From Thermoplasmata archaeon (GTDB taxonomy: Archaea > Thermoplasmatota > E2 > JACPAO01 > JAHFTW01): DNA of 64,000 nt. A program made the position numbers and the translations under genes. Within the stretch, counting starts at the first letter, position 1. Every line of letters starts with the position of its first letter. Location of the stretch: positions 293,548 to 357,547 of the forward strand of contig JAHFTW010000001.1 of the NCBI GenBank assembly GCA_023269235.1. The letters run 5' to 3'. Below are positions 25,666 through 33,315 of this stretch, piece after piece. A model generated the notes under the pieces. The model did no database searches. It saw only the letters and a program-made list of their open reading frames with translations, and had not been told where the DNA came from.

Positions 25666-26703
25666 TCAGGCGGCGCGGCGGCGCGCGAGGGCGGCGAGGC
25701 CGACGAGGAGCAGGCCGGTGGGCGGCCCGATGGCCGAGGAGGATGCGGTGCCTTCCGGGGCCGGCGGGGGGGTCGTCTGGTCGCCGACATGCAGCGTGCC
25801 GTCGGGGTCGAGCGCGACTGGCGTGCGGCCGCCGACGTCGGTGAAGATGTCCAGATCCAATGGCGCGGAGCCAACGTGGTCCACGACCAGGCCGAAGGTC
25901 AGGTTGCCCGACGGGCCCAGCGGAGCGGTCGTGGTGCCGGCGAGACGGTAGCCCCAACCGGTGTCGCTGCGCGGCAGGACGTAGACGTGCTGGCCGCCCT
26001 TCGCAAGGACGCTCTGGACGTGGAAGGTGATGTTGCCTGCGCCGGGCTGCTCCGTCGTCACGGCGACGTAGCCGGTGGGGGCCGCCGCCACGACCTCCTT
26101 TACCAGGAGGCCCTTGCCAGGGATGGCGGTGGGGTCGTCGTAGAACAGGAGGCCGTTCGTGCCCGGAACGGGGATGCCTCCAGGGGCGACGTCGCGCAGG
26201 TCCCCTGCGACGCGGGACTCCACCAAGGTGACGCCGACGACATCGCCCGGGGCGACGCCTGCGTGCTGGAAGGAGACGAACGCGCGCTGGACGTGGAGGG
26301 CCCGCTCGGCCGCGTCGGTCGCGGTCAAGAGGGTGTCGAAGTCGCTCGTGAAGGTCTGGCCGTCCGTGGTGCTGAGGGTGCGCACGAGCGGGCCCTTCGG
26401 GGTCTGGAAGGTGAAGGAGACGGTCCACAGCTGGCCCGGGACGGGGACGCTGTTGGCGCGGTCGCCGTACAGCTCCGCGCGAAGGTAGAGGCCGTCGCCC
26501 GCCGCGCCAGGGCCGACTGTGTTGTCATGGGCGAAGCCGAGGAAGACCTCGTTGATGTCGTAACCGCCGTAGGGCTCGATGGCGTCGGAGCCCTCGTCGT
26601 TGAGGAGGTGGACCTCGAGCTCGCTGGCCTCGAAGACGCCGTGGGCGGCCCCCGTTGGCACCAGCGCGACGAGCAGGAACGGAATCAGGGCCCAGGGACG
26701 CAT
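25666..26703 (-). CDS. Exported His-start protein with C-terminal sorting tail (paralogue A)
   Basis: 345 residues. The signal peptide ends PTGAA, giving a predicted mature start HGVFEASE. The body shares a pattern with the proteins at 26825 and 27971: an N-terminal acidic segment, a domain ending APGDVVGVTLVES...APGG, and an Ig-like second domain. The tail is GPPTGLLLVGLAALA then RRRAA. The reading start is supported by CCTTCAAGCC (26724-26733), and CGACAAA lies 39 nt upstream. It heads an operon with the small membrane protein and the wHTH regulator. Function unknown; a copper link is inferred from CopC-CopD nearby. Confidence 0.8.
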   Translation of the reverse strand: MRPWALIPFLLVALVPTGAAHGVFEASELEVHLLNDEGSDAIEPYGGYDINEVFLGFAHDNTVGPGAAGDGLYLRAELYGDRANSVPVPGQLWTVSFTFQTPKGPLVRTLSTTDGQTFTSDFDTLLTATDAAERALHVQRAFVSFQHAGVAPGDVVGVTLVESRVAGDLRDVAPGGIPVPGTNGLLFYDDPTAIPGKGLLVKEVVAAAPTGYVAVTTEQPGAGNITFHVQSVLAKGGQHVYVLPRSDTGWGYRLAGTTTAPLGPSGNLTFGLVVDHVGSAPLDLDIFTDVGGRTPVALDPDGTLHVGDQTTPPPAPEGTASSSAIGPPTGLLLVGLAALARRRAA

Positions 26704-26723
26704 CGCGCTGCCGAGGCAACGCG

Positions 26724-26733
26724 GGCTTGAAGG
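26724..26733 (-). promoter_or_regulatory. TATA-like box of paralogue A
   Basis: CCTTCAAGCC on the minus strand, centred about 26 nt before the ATG at 26703. The heptamer CGACAAA (26736-26742, minus) precedes it, echoing the core of the shared 20-bp element that faces the other way at 26778. Confidence 0.5.
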
Positions 26734-26777
26734 GGTTTGTCGTGGCGACGCGAACAGAGCCCTGAGTCGGGCGTCTA

Positions 26778-26797
26778 GTTCAAAGAACGACAAAGTT
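26778..26797 (+). promoter_or_regulatory. Shared 20-bp operator-like element, copy 2
   Basis: GTTCAAAGAACGACAAAGTT, identical to 7581-7600, beginning exactly 47 nt before the GTG at 26825 and abutting the box GTTTATGG (26795-26802) at -27. Copy 1 has the same geometry. Both target genes encode His-start exported proteins with the same PLPLPFLA tail. Confidence 0.75.
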
Positions 26798-26824
26798 TAT
26801 GGCTCGGCCATTTTTAGTCAATTT

Positions 26825-27916
26825 GTGAACAAACGGTTGCTGTTTTCCTGGGCGGCGCTTGCGCTCTGCTCGCTCCCCATCGTCGCCGCCCACGGCGCGG
26901 CCCCGACGCGCGAGATTGACACCCGCGTGCTCCAAGATGACGACGGCACGGCAGGCTACACGCCTGACACCTGCGCCCCTGTGCCAGGCTGCCCCTTCGC
27001 CTCCGGAGCGCCTGACCTCCTGGCCCTGGACCTCCGCGAGGCCAGCACCGCGGACGGCCAGCCTGTGCTGTGGTTCCGCGCCGCGTACCAGACCGAGGTC
27101 CCGGCAGGCCCGAAGGCCATCCACATCACCCTGACGGCCGCCGGCAAAGCGCACGAGCTGGACTTCACCAGCGCCGACGGCGTCGCGTTCACCAGCGGGA
27201 CGTTCGCCAAGGTCGTCGGCCCCACCCCCATCGGCGACGGCCACCCGAAGGCCCTCGATGGCATGCTGTTCCCGAGCGCCCTCGGCCTTGGCCCCGGCGA
27301 CACCCTCACGGGCATCTCCGTCGAAAGCCACGGCGCCGGCAATGCCGGCGACCTGATGCCGGGCGGCTGGAGCCCGTCGGAGGGAGTCGAGGTGGCCCCC
27401 ATCCCGAACCCCGCGGAGTCGGAACGGTCCTTCCCCGGCGCCTACACGCTGTCCGGTCCAGCCCCACTGCTGCGCATGATGGCGATGGGGGCGCTCGACT
27501 TGACCGCCGCGAAGGGCCTCGTGATGGTCCACGTCGAGAACGCGCTCTCCGCGACGCAGCAGTTCGCCAACCTCTCCGTGACCGCGCCGGCCGGCGTCGT
27601 CGCCACCTTCGACCCGGCCTCCGTCGCCCTCGATGGCGGCGCCGCCAAGATGGCGACCCTCCGGCTTGTCAAGGCGACCGGCGATGGAGTCCTCAACGTC
27701 ACCGTGCGCAGCGACCTCGGCGCCTACGCCGTCCTCTCCATCCCCTACCAGGGGGCGCCGGCCCACCACGACTCCAACACGACGGCCCTCCCGGGTTCCG
27801 GCACGGGCGACGCGACGAGCCGCCTCCCAGGACCGTCGTCCAGCCACGCCACGCCGTTGCCGCTGCCGTTCCTGGCCATGGCCGTCTCCCTCCTGGTGGC
27901 CCGGCGACGCCGCTAG
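26825..27916 (+). CDS. Exported His-start protein with PLPLPFLA sorting tail (paralogue B)
   Basis: 363 residues from GTG 26825. The signal peptide ends LPIVAA, so the mature protein starts HGAAPTRE. It is homologous over its length to the next gene (27971): an acidic N-terminus with paired Cys (TCAPVPGC), LLALDLREAS, LGPGDTLTG, then VESHGAGNAGDLMPGG, then an Ig-like domain. The C-terminus is TPLPLPFLAMAVSLLVA followed by RRRR, nearly the same tail as the protein at 7628. The start is fixed by box spacing and by the shared 20-bp element. Role unknown; probably surface-anchored. Confidence 0.83.
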   Translation: MNKRLLFSWAALALCSLPIVAAHGAAPTREIDTRVLQDDDGTAGYTPDTCAPVPGCPFASGAPDLLALDLREASTADGQPVLWFRAAYQTEVPAGPKAIHITLTAAGKAHELDFTSADGVAFTSGTFAKVVGPTPIGDGHPKALDGMLFPSALGLGPGDTLTGISVESHGAGNAGDLMPGGWSPSEGVEVAPIPNPAESERSFPGAYTLSGPAPLLRMMAMGALDLTAAKGLVMVHVENALSATQQFANLSVTAPAGVVATFDPASVALDGGAAKMATLRLVKATGDGVLNVTVRSDLGAYAVLSIPYQGAPAHHDSNTTALPGSGTGDATSRLPGPSSSHATPLPLPFLAMAVSLLVARRRR

Positions 27917-27929
27917 GACGCGACAACAA

Positions 27930-27940
27930 CCCTTTTTCCT
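27930..27940 (+). terminator. T-tract after paralogue B
   Basis: CCCTTTTTCCT 14 nt after the stop codon at 27916 and before the next start. It may act as an archaeal T-tract terminator or belong to the promoter of the next gene. Confidence 0.35.
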
Positions 27941-27970
27941 TCGTCCCAGTCTCGACAAAACAGGTTGTCC

Positions 27971-29059
27971 ATGCGTCTGACCGCTCTCCTCGTCGCTTTC
28001 CTGGCCGCCGTGGCCGTCCTGGCCCCCGCGGCAAGCGCCCACGGCGCCCCGGTGCCGGCGGACTACCAGGCGAGGACGCTGGCCGACGACAACGACGACT
28101 GCGCCGGCGACGGGGCCGTGACCCCGACCGGCAACTGCCGCGGCTCGCACGACCTCATCGCCCTCGACTTGCAGGAGAAGGATGACGGAGGTGGCATCGT
28201 CCTCGTGTTTCGGCTGTCGTTGAACAAGGCCGCCACCTACCCCGTCACGGACACCATCACGTTCCAGGCCGGCTCGGGCAAGACCTTGGCCATCCGCACG
28301 ACAGACGACAAGAGCTTCTCGGTCGCCTCCGGATTCGACTCGGTCGGGGCCCCGCAGAGCCTCAACGACGGGACCCGGTTCACCGTGGACGCCTTCGTCA
28401 TGGCGTCGTCCCTTGGCCTCAACCCGGGCGACCAGCTCACCAGCTTCCACGTCGAGTCCAAGGCCGGGAACAACCTCGGCGACTACATGCCTGGCGGCTG
28501 CAAGACCAACCTCGGGACCGAGTGCTCCGGCACGGACACCTCCACGCGCCGCGACGTCCCCTACACGATGCGCGGCACCGGGTACTACGCCAAGGTCGAG
28601 GCCCCCTCGGACACCATCCAGGTCCCCGCTGGCGGCGACTCCGCCATCACCCAGCTCACCCTCACCAACAGCCTCTCCCACAGCGCGCAGACGCTGAGCC
28701 TCTCCCTCGACGGCCTGAACGGGGTCTCGGGCGGCTTCCATGCCGGCGAGGCGGTCGAGGGCGCCGAGTACACGCCCACCAAGGAGATCGCGTTGCAAGG
28801 CAAGCAGGAGACCGTGCTCCATCTGCGCCTCCACGGCAACCAGGAAGGCGCCTCCGGGACCGTCACCATCACCATGACCACCAACCTGGGCGGTCGCGTC
28901 CAGGCCCAAATCCCGTACCAGGTCGTCCCCTCCGGCAGCGTCTCCTCCACGCCGGACGGGGCCACCCCGTCCACGTCCGCCTCCAAGGGGTCCCCCTTGC
29001 CGGCGGCCCCGCTCGTCGGCGCCCTCCTGCTGGGCCTTGCCCTGCGCCGGCGGTCCTGA
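27971..29059 (+). CDS. Exported His-start protein with sorting tail (paralogue C)
   Basis: 362 residues. The signal peptide ends APAASA, with mature start HGAPVPAD. Paralogue of the preceding gene, with an acidic N-terminus and paired Cys (CAGDG...NCRG), DLIALDLQEK, LNPGDQLTS and VESKAGNNLGDYMPGG, then an Ig-like domain. The C-terminal tail is SPLPAAPLVGALLLGLA then LRRRS. The stop codon directly abuts the ATG of the CopC-CopD-type gene (29060), so the two are co-translated. CGACAAA occurs at 27953-27959. Confidence 0.83.
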   Translation: MRLTALLVAFLAAVAVLAPAASAHGAPVPADYQARTLADDNDDCAGDGAVTPTGNCRGSHDLIALDLQEKDDGGGIVLVFRLSLNKAATYPVTDTITFQAGSGKTLAIRTTDDKSFSVASGFDSVGAPQSLNDGTRFTVDAFVMASSLGLNPGDQLTSFHVESKAGNNLGDYMPGGCKTNLGTECSGTDTSTRRDVPYTMRGTGYYAKVEAPSDTIQVPAGGDSAITQLTLTNSLSHSAQTLSLSLDGLNGVSGGFHAGEAVEGAEYTPTKEIALQGKQETVLHLRLHGNQEGASGTVTITMTTNLGGRVQAQIPYQVVPSGSVSSTPDGATPSTSASKGSPLPAAPLVGALLLGLALRRRS

Positions 29060-30742
29060 ATGCGGCGGTGGGCGGTCCTCGCCCTCCTGCTGGCCCTGGC
29101 GGCCCCCGTCGCGGGCCACGCTGGCCTCGTCTCCAGCGACCCCGCCTCGGGGGCCCGCCTTGACACGGTCCCGTTCGCGGTCCACGTTTCCTTGAGCGAG
29201 GCCATCGAGCCTGGCGGCACCACGATGAAGGTCACCGATGCGGCCGGGCTCCAAGTGGACGATGGCCGCCTCGACATCCAGAACGCCGACAGCCGCCCGG
29301 TCCTCACGCTTGGGCTCAAGACCGGCCTGCCGGATGGCATCTACACCATCAGCTGGCGCGTCCTGTCGAAGGACACGCACACCGTCGCGCAAAGCGTGTC
29401 GTTCGCGGTCGGCGGCTTCACGGCCCCGACGGGCAGCAATGTGAGCGGTGGCGGAATCAACCCCGAGGCCGGCGTCGCCCGCTTCCTGGCCTATCTTGGC
29501 CTCACCTTGGCCCTTGGCGCTGCCGCGTTCTCCACCTGGGTCCTCCCTGGCCGTGCCGACCTGCCGAAACGCCTCCTGGCCCAAGTCGTCGCCGCCGGGA
29601 CCGCCGCCCACCTGGCGGGGACGCTCATGCTCCTGCAGGTCACCTCGGCCGCGAGCCAGCTCGGCTACGCGGACTTGTACCACACCAGCGTCGGCGAGAC
29701 CCTGTTCCTGCGCACTGCGCTCGCCGCGGCCGCTGTCATCCTCGCCCTGGGCGGCGTGGGGGGCAAGGCGCGCGGTGGCTCGACGATGGCGGTCCTCTTG
29801 CTGTGCGGCAACCTCGTCCTCACCGCGATGGCGAGCCACTCCTTCAAGGACGGCCCGGTCACGGTCGCGCTCGATGCTCTGCACCTCGTCGCGGCGACCC
29901 TCTGGGCGGGCGGGCTCCTCCTGTTCTTGCTCCTCGTCGTCCGCGGCGGGGCCGGCCAGGACGTCGCCGCGCTGCGCCGCGTCGGCTCCCGTTTCGGCAC
30001 GCTCGCGTTCGTCTCCGTCGTGGCGCTCGCCGCCACTGGGACCATCACCGGCCTCGCCATCATCGGCCGCGACGCCGTCCTCACTGCCGGCTTCGCCTTG
30101 AGCCCGTACGGCCTCTTCTTGCTCGCGAAGATCAGCGTGTGGGGAGTCATGGTCCTGCTCGCCGCCGTGAACCGCTACATCCTGCTCGCCGAACCTGGGG
30201 AACGCGGCCTCGCGCGCGGCCTGCAGCGGTTGGCGGCACCGCTGAGCGGCGGCCGCCTCAAACCCCTCACGGTCGGCACGCGCCCCTTCGCCCGCGTGCT
30301 CGCGGTCGAGGCCATCCTTGGCGTCATCGTCCTCGTGCTCGCCGGGTTCCTCACCTCTCTCTCGCCTCCGGCGGCTGCCTCCTCCGAGACGCCCACCACG
30401 CTCACCCTGCGCGCCGACGGCGACGTCCACGTGGCGCAGCTGCGGCTCGACCCCGCGCCCCGCGCCGGCCAGGCCTCGACGCTCCACTTCGCCATCCTCG
30501 AGACCGAGTCGGGGCGGGCCGTCACCAACAACACCTGCGGCCGCGACTCGTGCGTCACAATCCAAATCACGGCGCCGGGCAACGCCACGCCGGAGAAGCG
30601 CATCGCGCAGCCGGACGGCCACGGCGACTGGGTCGTCCCCAACGCGCTCTGGACCCGCTCCGGCAACTGGACCGTGCAACTCACGGTCTCGACGGCCGCC
30701 GTCTTCGCCGACACCATCGCCTTCGCCGTGCCGGTCGCCTAA
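29060..30742 (+). CDS. copCD: CopC-CopD fusion copper-resistance-type membrane protein
   Basis: 560 residues. The signal peptide ends APVAG, and the mature CopC domain begins HAGLVSSDPASGARL. Its N-terminal His and the Asp/His in LSKDTHTVAQ are the copper-binding positions of CopC, and ISWRVLS is typical. A CopD-like region of about eight membrane helices follows (about 130-435), then an extracellular beta-domain (about 445-560) of the YtkA type, with two Cys residues (NTCGRDSC). Known role of the family: periplasmic copper binding and copper passage across the membrane. It directly abuts paralogue C. Confidence 0.92.
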   Translation: MRRWAVLALLLALAAPVAGHAGLVSSDPASGARLDTVPFAVHVSLSEAIEPGGTTMKVTDAAGLQVDDGRLDIQNADSRPVLTLGLKTGLPDGIYTISWRVLSKDTHTVAQSVSFAVGGFTAPTGSNVSGGGINPEAGVARFLAYLGLTLALGAAAFSTWVLPGRADLPKRLLAQVVAAGTAAHLAGTLMLLQVTSAASQLGYADLYHTSVGETLFLRTALAAAAVILALGGVGGKARGGSTMAVLLLCGNLVLTAMASHSFKDGPVTVALDALHLVAATLWAGGLLLFLLLVVRGGAGQDVAALRRVGSRFGTLAFVSVVALAATGTITGLAIIGRDAVLTAGFALSPYGLFLLAKISVWGVMVLLAAVNRYILLAEPGERGLARGLQRLAAPLSGGRLKPLTVGTRPFARVLAVEAILGVIVLVLAGFLTSLSPPAAASSETPTTLTLRADGDVHVAQLRLDPAPRAGQASTLHFAILETESGRAVTNNTCGRDSCVTIQITAPGNATPEKRIAQPDGHGDWVVPNALWTRSGNWTVQLTVSTAAVFADTIAFAVPVA

Positions 30743-30777
30743 GCCCGCAAACCCCGCGGTTCAAATACGGGCGCTGA

Positions 30778-30787
30778 GTCGCGCGAG
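30778..30787 (+). promoter_or_regulatory. Stable-RNA promoter motif upstream of tRNA-Phe
   Basis: AGTCGCGCGA, 8 nt before tRNA-Phe. A TATA-like TTCAAATAC (30760-30768) lies 14 nt upstream of the motif. The identical decamer, with a similar box (TGAAATAG) at the same spacing, precedes tRNA-Pro. Confidence 0.5.
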
Positions 30788-30795
30788 TACTCCCT

Positions 30796-30868
30796 GGGGT
30801 GGTAACTCAGCTGGGAGAGTGCCAGCCTGAAGAGCTGGATGTCGCCGGTTCGATCCCGGTCCACCCCA
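30796..30868 (+). tRNA. tRNA-Phe (GAA)
   Basis: 73 nt cloverleaf: acceptor GGGGTGG/CCACCCC, D stem ACTC/GAGT, anticodon arm CCAGC-CTGAAGA-GCTGG with anticodon GAA, T arm GCCGG-TTCGATC-CCGGT, discriminator A, no encoded CCA. It is followed by two degenerate copies of its own 3' end and a T6 tract. Confidence 0.96.
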
Positions 30869-30942
30869 CTAGACGGGCCATAGCGCGCCCGACGGGCCGC
30901 GCGGCCGCGTCGAGGGCGGACGGGTCGGACCGGCTTGAGCGA

Positions 30943-30961
30943 GTCGCCGCGAAGCGGCGAC
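30943..30961 (+). other. Hairpin GTCGCCGC-GAA-GCGGCGAC
   Basis: Perfect 8-bp stem with a GAA loop, between tRNA-Phe and the first degenerate copy of its 3' end. A matching design (GCCCGGCC-GAA-GGCCGGGC) occurs at 31002-31020. Confidence 0.6.
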
Positions 30962-30970
30962 TGGCGAGCA

Positions 30971-30989
30971 CGGTTCGATCCCGGTCCAC
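30971..30989 (+). repeat. Duplicate of the tRNA-Phe T arm and acceptor, copy 1
   Basis: CGGTTCGATCCCGGTCCAC, 19 nt identical to tRNA-Phe 30846-30864 and shifted by 125 nt. No matching 5' half of a tRNA is present, so this is a fragment. It may be a scar of integration at the tRNA 3' end or of tandem duplication. Confidence 0.75.
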
Positions 30990-31001
30990 GCCATCAGGCA
31001 A

Positions 31002-31020
31002 GCCCGGCCGAAGGCCGGGC
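31002..31020 (+). other. Hairpin GCCCGGCC-GAA-GGCCGGGC
   Basis: Perfect 8-bp stem with a GAA loop, between the two degenerate tRNA 3'-end copies. Confidence 0.6.
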
Positions 31021-31038
31021 GCGACGAGATGCGGGCAG

Positions 31039-31112
31039 GGATGGCCGAGCGCCGCAGGCGCGAGGAATCCCTCAGGCCTGAGAAAGTCCGAGGGTCGATC
31101 CCGGTCCATCCT
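31039..31112 (+). pseudogene. tRNA-like sequence ending in a tRNA-Phe 3' fragment
   Basis: GGATGG (31039-31044) can pair with CCATCC (31106-31111) like an acceptor stem, and GCCGAGCGCC resembles a D arm. The middle is dominated by the palindrome CTCAGGCCTGAG, and the T arm is altered (GGTCGATCCCGG lacks one T compared with tRNA-Phe). No convincing anticodon arm is seen. Probably a decayed or chimeric tRNA. A structured RNA of another kind is possible. Confidence 0.4.
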
Positions 31113-31113
31113 A

Positions 31114-31119
31114 TTTTTT
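31114..31119 (+). terminator. T6 tract ending the tRNA-Phe locus
   Basis: TTTTTT just after the tRNA-like sequence and before the convergent ABCE1 stop at 31121. It is a plausible archaeal terminator for a transcript that starts at tRNA-Phe and covers the degenerate copies. Confidence 0.5.
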
Positions 31120-31120
31120 C

Positions 31121-32914
31121 CTATTCGCTTCCGGCGTCGCCGGGGGCGTAGTAGTATTCGCCGGCCAGGCGTTGTTCGCGGTCGAGGCGGCTGTCCTGCT
31201 TGTTGATGCGAGGGCGCTTCGTCTCGTTGTCGCGGCGGAACGTGACGCCGACGTCCTTGAGGAAGCGGTTCATGCCCTCGCGCAGCGTGTGCGGGCCGGT
31301 GGCGTGGCCGGAGACGGCGGGCGTGCCGCCGAAGACCATCATGGAGTCGCTGACGAGGTCGAGGAAGTAGACGTCGTGGTCCACGATGAGGGCGCTCTTC
31401 GCCTTCTTCTCCATGACGCGGCGGATGGTCTTGGCCGCGTTGATGCGCTGGTTGACGTCGAGGTACGCGGACGGCTCGTCGAGGAGGTAGATGTCGGCAT
31501 CACGATGGAGCGCGAGAGAGACCGCCACGCGCTGGAGCTCGCCTCCGGAGAGGGCGCTGACTTGCTTCTCGAAGAGCGCCTTCAAGGTCATGGGGCGCGC
31601 GACCTCGGACTGGTAGAAGCCGGGCTGGAGGAGTTCGGGCGCCTGCGCGGCCAGGAGCTCCTTGACGGTGCCGTCGAACTCGCCGGCGGTGACGTACTGC
31701 GGCTTGTAGCTCACCTTGATGTCGCCGAGCTTGACGTCGCCGTCGGGCGGGATGACCTTGGCGAGCATCTTGACGAACGTCGTCTTGCCGGTGCCGTTGG
31801 GGCCGACGACGCCGACGACCTCGCCGTGGTGGATGGTGCCGGACTCCGCCTTGAGCTTGAAGTTCCCCAGATCCTTGGAGAGGGCGGGGAAGTCCAGCAG
31901 CTCGATCAGCTCGGCCTTGGCGCGCGGCGGGCGGGCCTCGAAGCGGATGGCGTCGTCGCGGACACGGATGTTCTCTTCGTGCAGGAAGCCGCCGAGGTAG
32001 GTGTTGATGCCGTGGCGTACGGTGCGGGGGGCCGTGATGACGCCGTAGGTGCCCTCCTCGCCGTAGACGAGGTGGACCTGCTCGGTGAGGAAGTCGAGGA
32101 CGGCGAGGTCGTGCTCGATGACGAGGACGCGGCGCTTCTGCGCGAGGTCCTGGATGACCTGGGCGACGCGCAGGCGCTCGTGGATGTCGAGGTAGCTGCT
32201 CGGCTCGTCGAAGAAGTAGACGTCGGCGTCCTTGAGCAGCGTCGCGGCGATGGCGGTGCGCTGCAGTTCGCCGCCGGAGACCTGCGCCATGTCGCGGTCG
32301 AGGACGTGGTCGATGTTGAGGCGCGGCACGACGAGGTCCCAGCGGCCGTCGGTGTCGGTCTTGCGCAGGAGCTCGCGGACCTTGCCCTTGAACGCCTTCG
32401 GGAGCTGGTCCACGTACTGCGGCTTGCGCGCGGTGCGGACACCTTTGTCGACGACCTGCTTGAGGTAGTCGCCCATCTCGGTTCCCTTGTACTTGGCGAG
32501 GATGGGCTCCCACGACGGGGTGCCCTCCCAGTTCCCCATGTTGGGGATCTCCTCGCCGGCGAGGATCTTGATGGCCGTGGTCTTGCCCATGCCGTTGGGG
32601 CCGAGGATGCCGGTGGCGGCGCCGAGCTTCGGAACGGGGAGCTTGAACAGGCGGAAGCCGTTCTTGCCGTATTGGTGCACGAGGTCCCGCTCCAGCTCCT
32701 GGGGCAATCCGATGATGCGGATGGCGTCGAAGGGGCACTTGTTGACGCAGATGCCGCAGCCGATGCAGAGCTCCTCGGAGATGATGGGCTTGCGGTCGGG
32801 CCCTTCCTTGATGGTGTCGATGACGCCGCTGCGCACAGGCGGGCAGTACTTGATGCACTCGTGCTGGCACTTCTTCGGTTGACACCGGTCGGCCAGGAGC
32901 ACCGCGATTCGCAT
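31121..32914 (-). CDS. rli1: Ribosome recycling ATPase ABCE1 (Rli1)
   Basis: Splits post-termination and rescued ribosomes together with Pelota or release factor. 597 residues from ATG 32914: two N-terminal 4Fe-4S clusters (C11, C16, C20, C24 and C50, C53, C56, C60), then two ABC domains. Walker A GPNGMGKTT and GPNGTGKTT, signature motifs VSGGELQR and LSGGELQR, and Walker B FFDEPSSYLD and LLDEPSAYLD are all intact. The frame is open upstream, but the Fe-S domain fixes the start. AT-rich TTCATAAC about 30 nt upstream is a possible box. Confidence 0.97.
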   Translation of the reverse strand: MRIAVLLADRCQPKKCQHECIKYCPPVRSGVIDTIKEGPDRKPIISEELCIGCGICVNKCPFDAIRIIGLPQELERDLVHQYGKNGFRLFKLPVPKLGAATGILGPNGMGKTTAIKILAGEEIPNMGNWEGTPSWEPILAKYKGTEMGDYLKQVVDKGVRTARKPQYVDQLPKAFKGKVRELLRKTDTDGRWDLVVPRLNIDHVLDRDMAQVSGGELQRTAIAATLLKDADVYFFDEPSSYLDIHERLRVAQVIQDLAQKRRVLVIEHDLAVLDFLTEQVHLVYGEEGTYGVITAPRTVRHGINTYLGGFLHEENIRVRDDAIRFEARPPRAKAELIELLDFPALSKDLGNFKLKAESGTIHHGEVVGVVGPNGTGKTTFVKMLAKVIPPDGDVKLGDIKVSYKPQYVTAGEFDGTVKELLAAQAPELLQPGFYQSEVARPMTLKALFEKQVSALSGGELQRVAVSLALHRDADIYLLDEPSAYLDVNQRINAAKTIRRVMEKKAKSALIVDHDVYFLDLVSDSMMVFGGTPAVSGHATGPHTLREGMNRFLKDVGVTFRRDNETKRPRINKQDSRLDREQRLAGEYYYAPGDAGSE

Positions 32915-33134
32915 GGGGAGGGGGTTGCCCACCGGTTCTTTGTTATGAAGGGTTTGGACGAGCCCTGGTTGCCTCTTCCTGTCGCGGGGGCGCCTCAGAA
33001 ACGCAGGCAAGCCTCCAACCGAGAGGTCAGTTCCTTTCCGAAAGGTGCGTCCAAGGGCCTCCGACGGCGGCGTGGTCTTGCTAGAGGATTCGGCGTCGGG
33101 CTGAACCGCCGATTGCGCCGAACGACTCCGACCG

Positions 33135-33315
33135 GGCACAGATTTAGCAGACTCTTTCTTGGGCTTTTGTTGGGCAAGCACGGGGTGTTCGGCCGATAGC
33201 CAAAATGATGCAGATTCCGGCCGGTGGCGAATCTACTTCATTGTCGCCAACCCCGCGACAGCCCAAGTTGGTTTCGGTGCCCCGTTGTGTTTGACCGGTC
33301 TGTGAAATCTGTGTC
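33135..33315 (+). mobile_element. MITE-like 180-bp inverted-repeat element, copy 1
   Basis: Terminal inverted repeats CACAGATTTAGCAGAC (33137-33152) and GTCTGTGAAATCTGTG (33298-33313), 14 of 16 pairable. The interior is homologous to the reverse complement of the element at 37717-37895: GCAAGCACGG, GCAGATTC and ATCTACTTCATTGTCG occur in the same order at nearly the same offsets (37, 73, 94 versus 34, 67, 94 from the end). No coding frame. It lies in a 641-nt gene-free stretch (32915-33555). No clear target-site duplication. Confidence 0.65.

Noticed and set aside
26780-30679. Minus-strand frame of 1299 codons across the copper locus
   Set aside because: It runs antisense to three well-supported genes with signal peptides and known domains. 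It stays open because codons are GC-biased at the third position, and its composition is not protein-like.
30807-31109. 100-codon minus-strand frame over tRNA-Phe
   Set aside because: It is the complement of the tRNA and its duplicated 3' ends; a product starting within a tRNA is a common annotation artefact.
31041-31110. Possible glycine riboswitch (CTCAGGC... pattern)
   Set aside because: Lacks the conserved core and has no glycine-related gene downstream on the plus strand; a tRNA-like remnant explains the sequence better.
31172-33199. Plus-strand frame of 675 codons over ABCE1
   Set aside because: Antisense to ABCE1, whose Fe-S and ABC motifs are complete.
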